Source: Karstenula rhodostoma CBS 690.94
Taxonomy: Eukaryota > Ascomycota > Dothideomycetes > Pleosporales > Didymosphaeriaceae
Length of the DNA: 64,000 nucleotides
Direction: 5' to 3'
Assembly (NCBI GenBank): GCA_010093485.1
Contig: MU001492.1
Location: 150,228-214,227 of the forward strand
Part shown: in pieces, positions 33,157 to 45,173 of the stretch
Layout: every line of letters begins with the position of its first letter
How positions within the stretch are numbered: the first letter of the stretch is position 1
Made by a program: the position numbers and the translations under genes
The notes under the pieces: generated by a model
The model's database searches: none
What the model was told of the DNA's origin: nothing
What the model saw: only the letters and a program-made list of their open reading frames with translations

Positions 33157-35061
33157 ATGCTTTCCCACAGTTTTCTACTCTCGCTACTGCCTCTGGTGCA
33201 GCTGGCAAATGCTGAACACTTGGAACCACAAAAGGCCTTCGATCCCTTTCACTCATGCTCAGACTGCTTTCGAAGTTCTTGGACACAAGGCCCGGAGTGC
33301 AAAACCAACACGATCCTGCTGTCAACGATCAGTCGTCTACTGAACCCGTGAGTAAACTATGATTTTTTACAGGGTGTTTGCTCAATCTTCAACCAGACCA
33401 GCGGCGGCTACGCCTACGTACGCACCCTCACAATGGTGCTCAGACTATCTCCGCCAGACAGATCTTGTCACTTTCAGAGTCAATGTCACAGCTGTATCAA
33501 CATCTACTAGCGTCGAATTCTATCAACCGATTGTCACGAAGACCGAACTGAGGTAAGTTGGTATCAACCGTGCAATGGGTTTATCTGATCCACGCGAAGC
33601 CATCCGACCCTGACAGCATTATGTCCTGTGCCTTCAATCGGGATGGAGTGTGGTTGGGACAGCAACACCATCAGCCCGATTGAACAAGGCCTGGACGGAT
33701 CTGTTTTGAATGACGGCATCGCCAGTGCAGAGGAATGCCACCAAGCATGTCTCCAGCGGCCGGCTTGCAGAGCCTACCGCTGGGATGGAAAGATTGGCAA
33801 CCCTTGCGCCATCTTCAATGTCGGAATCGGCCCCAATGCGGCCCATCTGATCAATCCGACGCCAGGTGGAACCCAATGGTGGGATCGTAACTGCCCGGTC
33901 GATATCCCTGCCGGTTGTACGTTGGGCCGGTATCCGTATAGCAACGCAACCGCAGTGCCTCCACAGGCGATCGCTCCCGCAACGCCGTCAGCCTTGCCCA
34001 TCATCACACCAGCCCCAGTTGCTACGCCAGGAGCGGTTGCCAGTGCGCTCTCTCCACCTGAGGTTCCTCACGTGCCTGTACAAGGTCTGCCACCTCCACC
34101 AGTTATACCAAGTCCGCCAAACCTTTCCATCCCTCCCAGGCCACCTATTCAGTTCAGTTTGCCAGGGTTACCGGTTGTACCCAGTCTACCCATCATACCA
34201 GGTCCGCTAAGCCTACCGATTCCACCAAATCTTCCCATCCCTCCCAGTCCGCTTAATCCACCCAGACCATCTATTCAGTTCAGTTTGCCAGGGTTACCGG
34301 TTGTACCCAATGCATCCAACCTACCAACTCCGCCTAATCCACCCAGTCCATCCAGTCCGCCTGGTCCGCCTCGTCCACCGATCCAACCCAATTCACCAAA
34401 GCTACCGCTTGTACGCAGACAAGCCAAACTACTAGGTGCACGCCCGCCCCTTGTACTCCAGACTAGTTCTCAAAATATACTGAGGCCGACACCGCCGGCC
34501 GTACTAGATGCACGCCCGCCCCTTGTACTCCAGACTAGTTCTCAAAATATACTAAGGCCGACACCGCTGTTCATCCCACCAGCCGCGAAAGGTCGAATTC
34601 CCCCGGCCGCGAAAGGCTGGATTCCCCCGGTCGCAAACGGTCCACTGCTCCCCCGCGTACTCAATCCATCGCCGTCAATCAACCCAAATGCACCACCAAC
34701 ATTTGTCCCACGACCCCCATTCCGAAACATGTTGGCCCCAAGTACCCCACCCCGACCAACTCCACGTGCCCTAGCGAAGCGCAGCATCCCTTTCCCGCCC
34801 TACTTCGCCGACCTGAATTACATCTGGTCCAGCGTCTACGTCACGCCTGCGTGTAGCTGTATCATCAGCTCTGCACTCCCGCCGGTGCCCAGTAGCACCA
34901 CGAGCACCATCACGAGGCACAATGCGACACTGGTAAGTATGATTGTTGGTGTGGGTAAGATATGTGCTAATGAGGAGCAGATTGTTACGACGACGACTGT
35001 GGATCCGTTTACGGTGACGGTCACGCCGAGGGAGGCTACGGTGTATATTAGTGTTGCTTAG
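33157..35061 (+). CDS. secreted PAN/apple-like protein with proline-rich repeats
   Basis: Predicted secreted or wall protein, about 565 aa in the model join 33157-33347, 33397-33552, 33663-34932 and 34981-35061. It starts with a signal peptide (MLSHSFLLSLLPLVQLANA). A PAN/apple-like module follows (AEECHQACLQRPACRAYRW...CAIFNVG), then ~230 residues of Pro-rich sequence with two repeat families. A Thr-rich tail ends VTTTTVDPFTVTVTPREATVYISVA, as in many fungal wall proteins. The last intron (48 bp) has no stop and is called by its splice sites. The 5' half is uncertain: the natural-looking acceptor at 33616, which would keep the typical CPVPSIGMECG, is out of frame by one base. The gene may therefore carry a frameshift or use the 110-bp intron given here. 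Confidence 0.55.
34147..34308 (+). repeat. 126-bp-spaced direct repeat in the proline-rich region
   Basis: The block beginning ATTCAGTTCAGTTTGCCAGG occurs at about 34147 and again at about 34273, coding twice for IQFSLPGLPVVP at a 42-residue spacing. Confidence 0.8.
34437..34567 (+). repeat. 72-bp tandem repeat in the proline-rich region
   Basis: Two nearly identical copies (starting about 34439 and 34511) code for ARPPLVLQTSSQNILRPTP. Near-identity at the DNA level points to recent duplication. A shorter PPAAKG repeat follows directly. Confidence 0.85.
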
Positions 35062-35559
35062 GGCATTGAGATTCTTGAGAGGTGGAGGTGGTAAGGTACG
35101 GGGTGGATTTGAGTTGTGCCTCGCCTCTCCTCTGAACAATGTTTGTCTTTGTCAGTCGCTACGTGTATGTTCCTCCTACAAACAAACACTTCATCGTCGC
35201 GATTCTCTTGAAAGTGGAACCTCTTGATTCTCAAAAGATGTGAGCACCGCACTAACTGCTATTGGGGCCAAAAGATCCCCCGGTGTAGATGTCACAATGA
35301 AGGGGTTTACTGGTGTTTATCGTATCTTTGCATAAATCTTTTATGCCTTGTGGTGCAACGTACAGCAGACGGCGCAAAGCTACAGCGTGACGTCGTAAGG
35401 TCATGTCCAGGCGGGCAAACATATTCGCATGCATCACACACAACATCTGTTCGATAGAATAGAAGAGATTCTCAGAGCGGGATTGTACGTGTGAATATCG
35501 AATATGAATTATTAGGTTATGGTTTTGTAGACGTATCGTAGAGTGAGTTACTACGCGGA

Positions 35560-35890
35560 AGGTTTCAACTGCCTGTTTGAGCAACTCGTCATTCCTCTTC
35601 CCAACGTCCGTCATATGCGCCTCTTGTTCCCCTCTACCATGTGTGCTTCCTAACTCATCTTGCCTTCGTGGACCCGAGGATCCTCATCTACTTCCATACC
35701 TCTGTCCCTGAAATGCTTTTGAGCTCGGAGAAATTAGCCTAGACCTTGTTATGGATATTCTGGTAATCCAGGGCGTATCTCACAAAGACGAGTGGAATCT
35801 TGTAGCGAGATTGACAATAGCGACTGGCCATTTGGAGCGTGATGACCAGTTCGAGATCCGGTATAACTTTGCTAGGATGAGTTGGGTATC
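35560..35890 (-). pseudogene. decayed protein-coding fragment, family unknown
   Basis: On the minus strand one frame reads HPSKVIPDLELVITLQMASRY and on to VRYALDYQNIHNK before a stop. After a frame change VDEDPRVHEGKM appears, and after another EEQEAHMTDVGKRNDELLKQ. These stretches have the feel of real protein but lie in three frames with a stop between, so I read this as a broken gene. The family is not identified. Confidence 0.4.
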
Positions 35891-38800
35891 TCCAGCTCTG
35901 ATCGTATGAGTTCAGCCTTGGGTCACTTTGTCTCGCATGAGTTACGATATCCTGTTCCTCGGCTCTTGTCTGTGGCGAGGGCCGTGTAACAGTGTAACCT
36001 TGAGCTCTGGCTGTAATCGGTGTGGTTAGTAGATCTCAGGCAAAGAGGTTTGGGTTTGCTGTCATTACGTGTACCCTGCTAGCGGTTTTGCGTCCTGATC
36101 CGGCAGACTTTGCGCGGCGACCATGGCTCAGGGTTAGGTTCGAGGTCCGTCAACGTGACGGAACTGACATGCAATCCAAGAAAGTCCTAACTGCGAGCAC
36201 GGCTTAACCTCCGAACCGGAAAGCAGCAGTTTAAACTGTTCTAAGTAGTCATAGGTTCCGTAGATCTCAAATATACTCTCGACGGGCGTAGCGGGCACAA
36301 CGAGATTGATAATCGTATCATTTTCTCATTCAAAGTTTGCGTGACGTAATCTCACTGTCTTATCATACTTAAATAGAAAACAATAGTTTGGTGGCTGGAT
36401 AGAACTTCTAGATAGTCGAGTAAGAGAGAGCAAGCATTATAAGTCGCCATCATGTTTTCGACAGCCAGCTGACATCTATCAAGGTGTTAAGATCTAGCAC
36501 TACTCGTCGAAGATATATCTCAACCCAAAAGTCTCCATGAGGTTTCATCTCCGACCCTCTTCAAAAAAAAAATGTGGTATTCTAATAGGACAGTGCTTGC
36601 AATGATTGGCATTGATTTCACCCAGGGCGTGGTTGTTGACATTTCGTCACATTCTCATCAGAAGATCTGTTTGAACTTATGGTAGCCACAGAGATTGTCA
36701 GGACAGTAACCGTGTGGTATCCAAATCCGACTAAGAAAGACTTTGACAGGACCAAGAGAAGATATTTTCGAATCCACAGACTGAACTTAGAGATAATTCA
36801 TTCCCTTCTGAGTCTCTTTATCATATGTTTGCTCTTTCAGCTGGTGCCAGAGAACACTTTCTGAGTTCGCCCACAAATAAGATACTTGCATTTGCATTTG
36901 CATTTGCTCTGCAGACTTCCCCTGGTATTGGTCTATTGGATGCGATCTTACGCTGACTCAATTCATGCATCCACGGAGGCACCTCATCCTTTGCTCGTTG
37001 CTGCAGGATCTACAGCACGCGCCCATTGGACAGAAATATCGCGAATATCTCCGTGAGGTGGTGAGCCCTCCGCTCTTGAGACTCCGTGGGCAACTCCCCA
37101 ACGCGATATTCACCCAATCGATGATCGCCACCTTCTCATCCCCATACTCCTCACGAGAGCGTCTCCCTGCTTCGATATTGCAGTACCGGAACACATCATC
37201 ATCCGTGGGCACTGCACGAGCTAGTCCTGCCCAGATACAGTTGCCGGCAATCAACACGCGCGCTGCATCCACTTCCAGTGTAAAAATAGTATTTTTCCAT
37301 TGGCAACCCGCTGCTAATTGATTCGTCGATCTCTAAGTATCTTTCTGGAGGGCTCACGTATCGGTCTTATTGCCTATTAGAAAGGTACGTGTGTCGGCGA
37401 TGGCGAATGCTGATTCGTGGAAGAACATGGTGCGTGCATTGTATTGCTGCAAGCCACGAAACGGTGATGCAAGGATGCACGCAAGGTCACAGTCTTTAAA
37501 ATGCGTACGTCTTCCGTTGTGACCGCGAAAAATGATCTACGAACACCTCTCGATGACGCGTGAAAGAGGCGGCGGTTGGGCTGATGCCCAAGTGAATAGG
37601 AGGCAATCAGCTGAATACCCGAGCGGCATCCAACGCATCGAACTCAATACCATTCCGAGACGACTGCATTTCCCTGAATTGATTCAAAGATGGTGAACAT
37701 CGTGTATGATGGTGTCAGGTTCGACTTTTCGGTTCTGGTGTGATCGAACTCGGCGGAAAGATCCACTTTGACTACCTTGGCTGCTGTCCTGCCTCGATAA
37801 TCAGACAACAACTGCTACTGGGGTGGTCTCCTGCATATCGAGGCAATCACCTTTGGATCCTTTGGTCATTCCAGGCTCATAATGTATCGCAGCCAAACCA
37901 CAGGCTATGGCTACATCCTCTTTTGGCGTTGCGATGTTACATGGTGCAGGACAGGAAAAAATGCGTTTGGGTAACATGCATTTCGAAAGTGGCTTGATCT
38001 GGGATGGTTGTGCTGCTGTAGCACACGGAAATGCGAAACGAACGTACTATTCGTCGACGACGTCGCACCTCCTCGCAATCCATCCTTGAAACAAAGCAAC
38101 CGCTCGCTGATACCTGCGTCTCTAAGATCAGAACGCTGGGGCGAGGCCCGTTAGTCTCTTTCTCTAGCGATGCTTGCGGCGGGCAACCTCGCATCGACTT
38201 CTCGAGGGCTCCTTCTCGCAACGTCGCCACCGTCGCATACCCAACCACAACCCGTTTTGTACAGCGACGCTATTCCATCTTGGCATACGACCTGTTCGCA
38301 GATGCCAAAAACTCTTCAAGCGCTGACGTGCGCATGTAAACTCTTGTTCAATGCATATTAGGCTGGGGTGGGTTCACCGGCTTAGGCAGGACGTCTACGC
38401 TGGCGTTTGTGCTTTCTAGGCTTGCGGGCGTTCCGTGGCTCCTTCCAAGACACAACCGCTCAACAACAACCTCTCATCATACCACTTGATTTTAAACAAG
38501 CGTTTCCCAATACGATTTTAACACCAAGCCAGACGAGAAGGACGTTTGCGGACGGCGGCCGGCTGCGAGCGTGATCACGAGGCCTTATCGGCTGGGGCGT
38601 CGTGGCATCGCAGGAAACTAGTTGCAGAACGATGTACCACACCGCTGCATCCGTCAGTTCGCTTGGAGACGATTAGCATCTCCTCCGTCTGTTAATGCGG
38701 TATATGCGTCGAATAGGGCTCATGAAAATGCGCAAGTTGAGTTACTCTCCCCATATTGAATGCAGGCAAGTTCTTTCCTTATACGCATGATCAATATCAG

Positions 38801-41800
38801 GAGAGAGCAACCGATTGGAGTATACTAATTCCGGAGGGTAGCTGCGTCTTGGTGCGAAGGAAGAACTCTTCAGCATATGCTTACGGTCGTAGCTTCGGAC
38901 GTTTTGAAGGTGACATGAACCAACTGTGCGCTTACAGCCCGACTCACTCAACGTCGAAAGCAATAGGCAGAGGCTAGGGACTCGGAATTCGTACCCAGAG
39001 CGTTCACCCACGAAATCCCTCAAAGTTGGAATTGTCAAGACCCTTCCGAGCGATGGAAGGGTTGATGGGGTGGAGATGCGAGATCGGAGGATGATGCCAA
39101 GGCCAAACGAAGTAACGTACAGCGACAGCGATAGCGAACGATACAGCAGACAGCGCTTGGCTAGAGTAAAAGAGAACCAACGAGACTCAGTGGGCCATCG
39201 ACTACATATATGCTCATTTCTGCAACGATAAGAATTAACGACCGGGTTTGGATTGGTGGATGCTCATCTATCTTGCTGAGGTTCGAACACTTGTCAATCG
39301 ACTCCATTCGCGCCATACACGCTTCGAACCAGGGAAAACCAGACCCAGATTTATCTCGACTTCAACCATATCCCACTTCACAATGAAGTAATGGTTCCAA
39401 GTACCTACCACGACCCTGTCAATAGGACTTCCGAGACCGAACGCGAGAGTCGCCACCATGTGCTCGGGACATACCTGTGAGCGTTCGTAAGCGGAAGAAT
39501 CGATGTTCCTATGACGAAGCCCACCTCTATGCAATTAAGCTGGCTGGATACGGACTTCTTGACTCCCGCGCGACAGTACCTCGTCGACCACATGAACGGA
39601 ATGCTCAATGATCACATTTGCGACAACATTTGATTACAGACCCACACTTCCCAATAAATTGTGCACAATTCTTTTGGACATCCGAGGAGACCGAATGATC
39701 ATAATCGAGCTCACAGCCTTTCCGTCTTCCGCAAGCGAACGAAGGAATCGGTGATCACATATCAGCGTCCCAACGCTTCTGGCTCGATAAGCCTCGCTGA
39801 CACGAACAATCAATCCAATATTGAGTATCTATTTCCGGTACCGGCGCAGCTCTTGAGCCAACAACGTCCGTGCCACGCAGTTCTTCATGTGACAGCTGTG
39901 AATGCTGCATGTCGCACATCTCCAAGAATCTGCGGAGCAGCTGACCCCTTTGCCACTTGCCACTTATCAGTCGTGTTAAGTGGCTGGTAACTTGGCGGGT
40001 GCAGGATCCACAACCGCCTAAATCTGTAGCTGCAGTATCAGAATGCGGAGACATATAGCAAGGGGCTACTTTCTAAGACCACGATCGAGAAACCCAGGCA
40101 TGGCAATACGGCGTGGACAACAGAAGCCGAAAGTCTACCCCAGACAGCTCGCGCAGCTGAATACGGTGTGGCATATCGTATGCTTTGCATGCAGCTCTCT
40201 GCATCTATCGGCAAACCCTGCTTGGCTCTCGCTTCTCTGTCGTTGTCGCATTACCTGGTGCCCCTCAATCGATCTCGAAACGCCGGGCCACGGTCCTTGA
40301 GTTTCCGTCTACTCTACTTTTTGTATTTTCAAGTAGCGGAACACATGTCAGAGCAGGCTTCTGAGCGCTCGACTGTTCAACATTGCCACCATATCGGAAA
40401 AGGTCTACACTTGTTGCAAGCAAATCAGATTGTCATAGCGTATGGCTAGCTTTTCCACGAGATCTTGTCTCTACCAAAGAAACATGTCCGGGCTCGATCT
40501 TACCGATTTGCCACGAAGCCGACACTGCCAACATCAGAGTACAAGATGGGCATGTACCACCCCGATATTCGAAATGACCCGTTGCCTGCATGTTGAGAGC
40601 ATAATATGGGGAGCTTCACAATTTTTCGATACCTCTTGCTGAATAGGGCCGACTCACCATGATCCTGTACCTTATGAGATCTTGTAAGGTCTACCCCAGG
40701 TATTCGCTGATCATCTTCAGCCGTTGCACTTGCGTCATGCGGTGTATACGCGTGAATCTGTCCGAGCGTCCACGTTCATCCATCACGCCATCGCTATGCG
40801 TTTCGATAAGCTCTACAGCCCGCGTGTGCCATTGTCAAATGATGGTAATACTACTGTGGCAGTATTGAGGCACGGATGATCATTGTAACGTGGTGGCTCT
40901 ACGTGCAGCGAAGGTTGAAAACTCGACCCTGGGAAAGCTGAACAAAAGAATACGACAAACGGATACGCGGTATTATGCGTATCAAGCGTTCGAACAGCTG
41001 GACTATACCTTTGAATTGCTCGCGACCTGGGTCACATGGTATCGATTTACAGGACGTAATATTCTGATGGCGCAAAGTCTATACAACCTCGCCTGGACTT
41101 CCGTCCGCTTTGGTACACCTAAGCGACACAGACAGCTAATATACTAGCCGGCACTTTGGGCTGATGCGCATGTACATCCCAAACACAACTACTACCTACA
41201 TTTTTCTATATGCTATAAATGTCAGGCGTGGCTGATTACATTGGTCGAAGTACACGGCTTTGACGAGAATATTCCACTACGCATTTCTGCTGCATTAGCA
41301 CCATGCAGGTCGCCAACTACGACTCGGAAGGCCGGAGTGCCAAGAGCCGGATTGAGGATCTCTGGTCATAGTATCATGTCGCTTACAGATACGAAGCCTT
41401 AAAGAGATATCCACGTGCGCCTGTTGTACAAGAACGCGGACGTGGAGAAGGTCCGATACAAAAATGGAGACGAGCATGTAACACTCGCTCAAAAGCATTA
41501 CGAAATGAAAGAGAAGAGATCGAGATTGAGTGACTAATAATCGATTCAGCCAAGCTCTTGTCACTATACTACTCCATGCCACCGATCGCACCGTCATACC
41601 CCCTGGAAGGATTCAACCTTTCGGCGGTTCATTGTGCGGCTCTTTACATACACAACCTCAATACTTTCTATTGCAGTATTTGGAAAGGCTTCCCAGATCT
41701 GGAGAGCTCTACACGTTCACGTAAAATATCTTAACAGGAGTCTGCTAAGGTCACGATTCACGGCTGAAATTCTCCAAGGCCGGGCTTTAGGCTAAACAAC

Positions 41801-42363
41801 CGAAGTCTGTCCCAAGGCGGTCGCAAGCCACTCCAAAGGAGCAAGATGCAGCCCGTCCTAGAAAAGTGTCGCTTTCTTGGTAAAAGGAAATGTTCGATCG
41901 AGGCGAATCAAGCCTAGGAAGGATCTGCTAGAGTGTACAGAGGGGTACATGAACAGGGAAAATGAGGTATCCCCGGGACCGTTAGCGGCCCAACGCTACC
42001 GCGGGTCTATTCCTCCACATGTGCAAGCGCAGATCCTGTAGCTCGCTTCTGCTTTGGCTGCTGCGGGCACTACTGAACGCTGCCCTCGCGTGCATGCCGT
42101 TGCGTGCGTCCGCTGACGAACACTCGCCGCTCGAAGCCGGAGTACGGGCCCCCGTACCTGAATGGTTCACAGTAGTAGCAAGATCTTGTGGGGTATCTGT
42201 CCGGTTATCGATGTGTTCGACTCACGTCACTCAACCTCAGTCTACCATGGAAAACTCTAGCAAAATGTTTCGCTGCTAGCCAAAACCACTTCATCTAATA
42301 CCGTTCTAGAAGACCTACTAGCGCGTGTTAGCTGCAGCAATCATGTCCAGGAGGCCAGCCACA

Positions 42364-42590
42364 GCTCAATCAATAACTCGTGCTTTCGGAGTGCAATTCC
42401 ACGGTCGCGGGGATGGCGTCCAGTAACAACATTACATCAAATTTCCCTGCTGACGGCCAAATGACAGACCTCAATTCTGTGGTAGTTTGCGTTGAGCCCT
42501 GACAGCATCTAGCGTATATGCTTGCCGCGTTATTCTCCGCGTGCCCTTTCACAGCGTGTGCGTCCGTGCCGCATTGCAGCAACTGCATGG
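42364..42590 (-). pseudogene. possible ankyrin-repeat relic
   Basis: A minus-strand frame contains LLQCGTDAHAVKGHAENNAA, which resembles a degenerate fungal ankyrin repeat of the LLxxGADVNAxGGxYGNAL type. Only one unit is visible and neighbouring frames are broken. Confidence 0.25.
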
Positions 42591-45173
42591 TGGGGTCGTT
42601 ACCCAGGTTTCTTCGTCGCTTTCATTTGCACAAATGAAGTCTCCACGACTTGCAATCTCCACGATGCCGGAAAGTGTGGAGGAATGTGGAGGGCCGCAAC
42701 AGCAGAATGTGGCAGCTCAGCACCGCAGTAGGGGTGGCTTCGACATCCGCAGCGTATTCGTCTGCCGTACTGCGGTGTTACCATTGGAATTGTACTGACC
42801 TGGATTGAACTTGCCACGTACCGCACCAACCCTGGTTGTGCGGAGCGTAAGGGGCGGGTACTCGAGCACTGATGGAACCCGTACATCATCTCAACAAGTG
42901 CCGATGCGAAGACAGCTCGCAAGCTATCACGGACCGTGCGCTCGGCCTCACCGTGCTGTAGATAGATGGCGCGACGCTCATGGTGCGGTCCGAACGTGCC
43001 TCTGTCAAGATGAAATTGCGATGTGGGCAATGGACCACTCCGCAATGGATGCGGGCAGCGGACAGCCACGCACGCAAGTTGACCCCACCACTCCAGATCT
43101 CCAAGTCATCAGACTTCGGCTGTACCTAGTTCAGAAGCAATACCAAATAACAGCTGGCCAACAACGAGGCGCATCCAAGTAGCACAGAGATGATCATGGC
43201 CATGGGACCAATGTAGATCTGGGGTGCATTGCATTGAGCGACAACCTGCATCTCTCAAATCCAAGGTTTTTCAACACCTTCCATACATACACGGGGCCAC
43301 CAGAATACGAGCAGTGCCAAGTCCGAAGTATCCTGCTGGTATAGGAAACGACTGAGCAGGATCGTCTCTGGGTGGAGAGGCTGTGTTGAAGGACCAGCCC
43401 TCACTCACTGGCCGCTCAACATTGAGAAGCTGCACGATCAATGTTTTTGCGTCGTCCTGGATTCTACGTAAGACGGCGGAATGTGGATGGGCACCTTCTT
43501 CTGTTGGGCAGCTTCGGCAACCACGTCGTGCGGGAGACGATACCGTAGCAGTGAACTGACAACTGACATGGCGTACAGGTGTGGCACGAACCTGGTAGCG
43601 AAACAGTGACAAGTCCCAGGTGCTACCACGTACCCAGGTACGTACCCACTTCATCACTGACCAACTGCACCTCAGTAATTCACATCACATGGCCAACCCG
43701 CCATCGACTGCATTCGTCCAGCTTTTCTCTGCCCCTAATCCGCGTCATTGTTCTCGCCACTTGCCGCAGCCTCCACTGTGAGTAGCATCGAATCTCCGAA
43801 GACGGTTTCGGCGTCAACAACGAGACGACCGCGATACAGGTCGGTTGCCTCCGCTAACACGGCCCAGCGGAGCCACGAAGCAAATCGGCTCAGCGGCAGT
43901 CGTCGGCGGCGCGGCCCCCCGTCAGCATGTCAGCCTCCAACAGCAAGCCATGACGGCAGTGGCAGCAAGGTGCGATCACCGATGCCTTCTCGCGCGCGCC
44001 TATTCAGTCCAGGAGGCACATCCTGCCCATGACTCCAATATGTCCACATCCACTGCTTCGACGTGGCCCGTGGGCCATGATATCAGTAGGGATCACGGTG
44101 CGCACTCCGACACCAGAAAGCGACGGTTGCACTGCCAGACTCCCGACGGAGCGCGGTCAATCGAGCACAGTGGGCACCGGTGGTCGGCTCCAGACTGGCG
44201 AGCACACCCGGGCCTTCACCTGTGCTGCTTCATGCAGAGAGAGGCGTGGCTTGCAGTCGACTACTTGCGCCATCCGGCCCCCGTCCTGAAACAGCATTCC
44301 CAGCCATAGTACCAGAAAACGGAGGAACGCCTCTTACTGCGCGAGCACCACCGCATGCGCGCCGCTGGCTAGTCCGTTGCAAGACGGCCGCCCACGACGC
44401 CCTTACTCCATGAGGCGCATGCAGCGTGCAGCGACCTGAGATTTGAGTTGTTCGCGCCGTCGGTTCGACTGGCGCGCACGCAAGGCAGCATTAACGTTTG
44501 TTATAGACAGGCTGTCGGTGCTATAGGACTACGCCGCTCTGGGCGGCTGCGTTGATCGACCGGCGGCGCCTATCCGCTCGCCCTGCCATGTACTATCCGC
44601 CTGCCTTCCGCCATCTCGTGATGCCGACGCGACGCGACGCAGCGGTCCCGGCCCTGGTCCGGCTTGTGGATCCTTCCCGTGCCTGCAAAAGTGTTCGAGA
44701 AGGTGTTCGCAACAGCGAGCTAGCACCGAGGCCCCGATATCTCTTCTCCACTATAGACGGCTCATGACTCGCTTTTTGTGGATTTGCATGTATAGTGATT
44801 GCAAGTAAGAAGGGATTTTGATGGGTGCGCGGGACTAGACAGCATCGCTAAAGTGACAAGAGACGAATGCGAATGCGCCGCCGTTTCGAAGGAAGGATAT
44901 CGTTTACGCAGTGCCAAAGCGGAAAGGGGGAATAGTGGTATAGAGGGGGAAAAAGTGCAAACCCAGCCACCGCCAACAAACACGACGCCAGCGCCAATAC
45001 CAAGACCAGATACCTCTATGTATCATAAATCATTTCCAAATCCGTGAAGCCATAAATCCTCGCCCGAAATACCCGGGTATAATAGAAATAAAAAAGCAAT
45101 ACGTGTACTGCAATGTGAAGGGGTGCGTCATACTCCCAGAGGGAGACCATGTGGCGGTGTGCCCGCGGAAAAC

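Larger units (their letters stand above)
35062..45173. other. 10-kb gene-poor island with decayed coding fragments
   Basis: No intact gene is supported here. Open frames are short, have odd composition and lack coherent splice sites. Fragments that look like former coding sequence occur on the minus strand near 35.6-35.9 kb and 42.4-42.6 kb and are listed separately. Simple repeats include four TTTGCA units near 36889-36912. I see no intact transposon, terminal inverted repeats or reverse-transcriptase motif. Confidence 0.5.

Noticed and set aside
36128..36150. B-box-like GGTTCGAGGTCC suggesting another tRNA
   Set aside because: No A box, anticodon stem or acceptor pairing around it.
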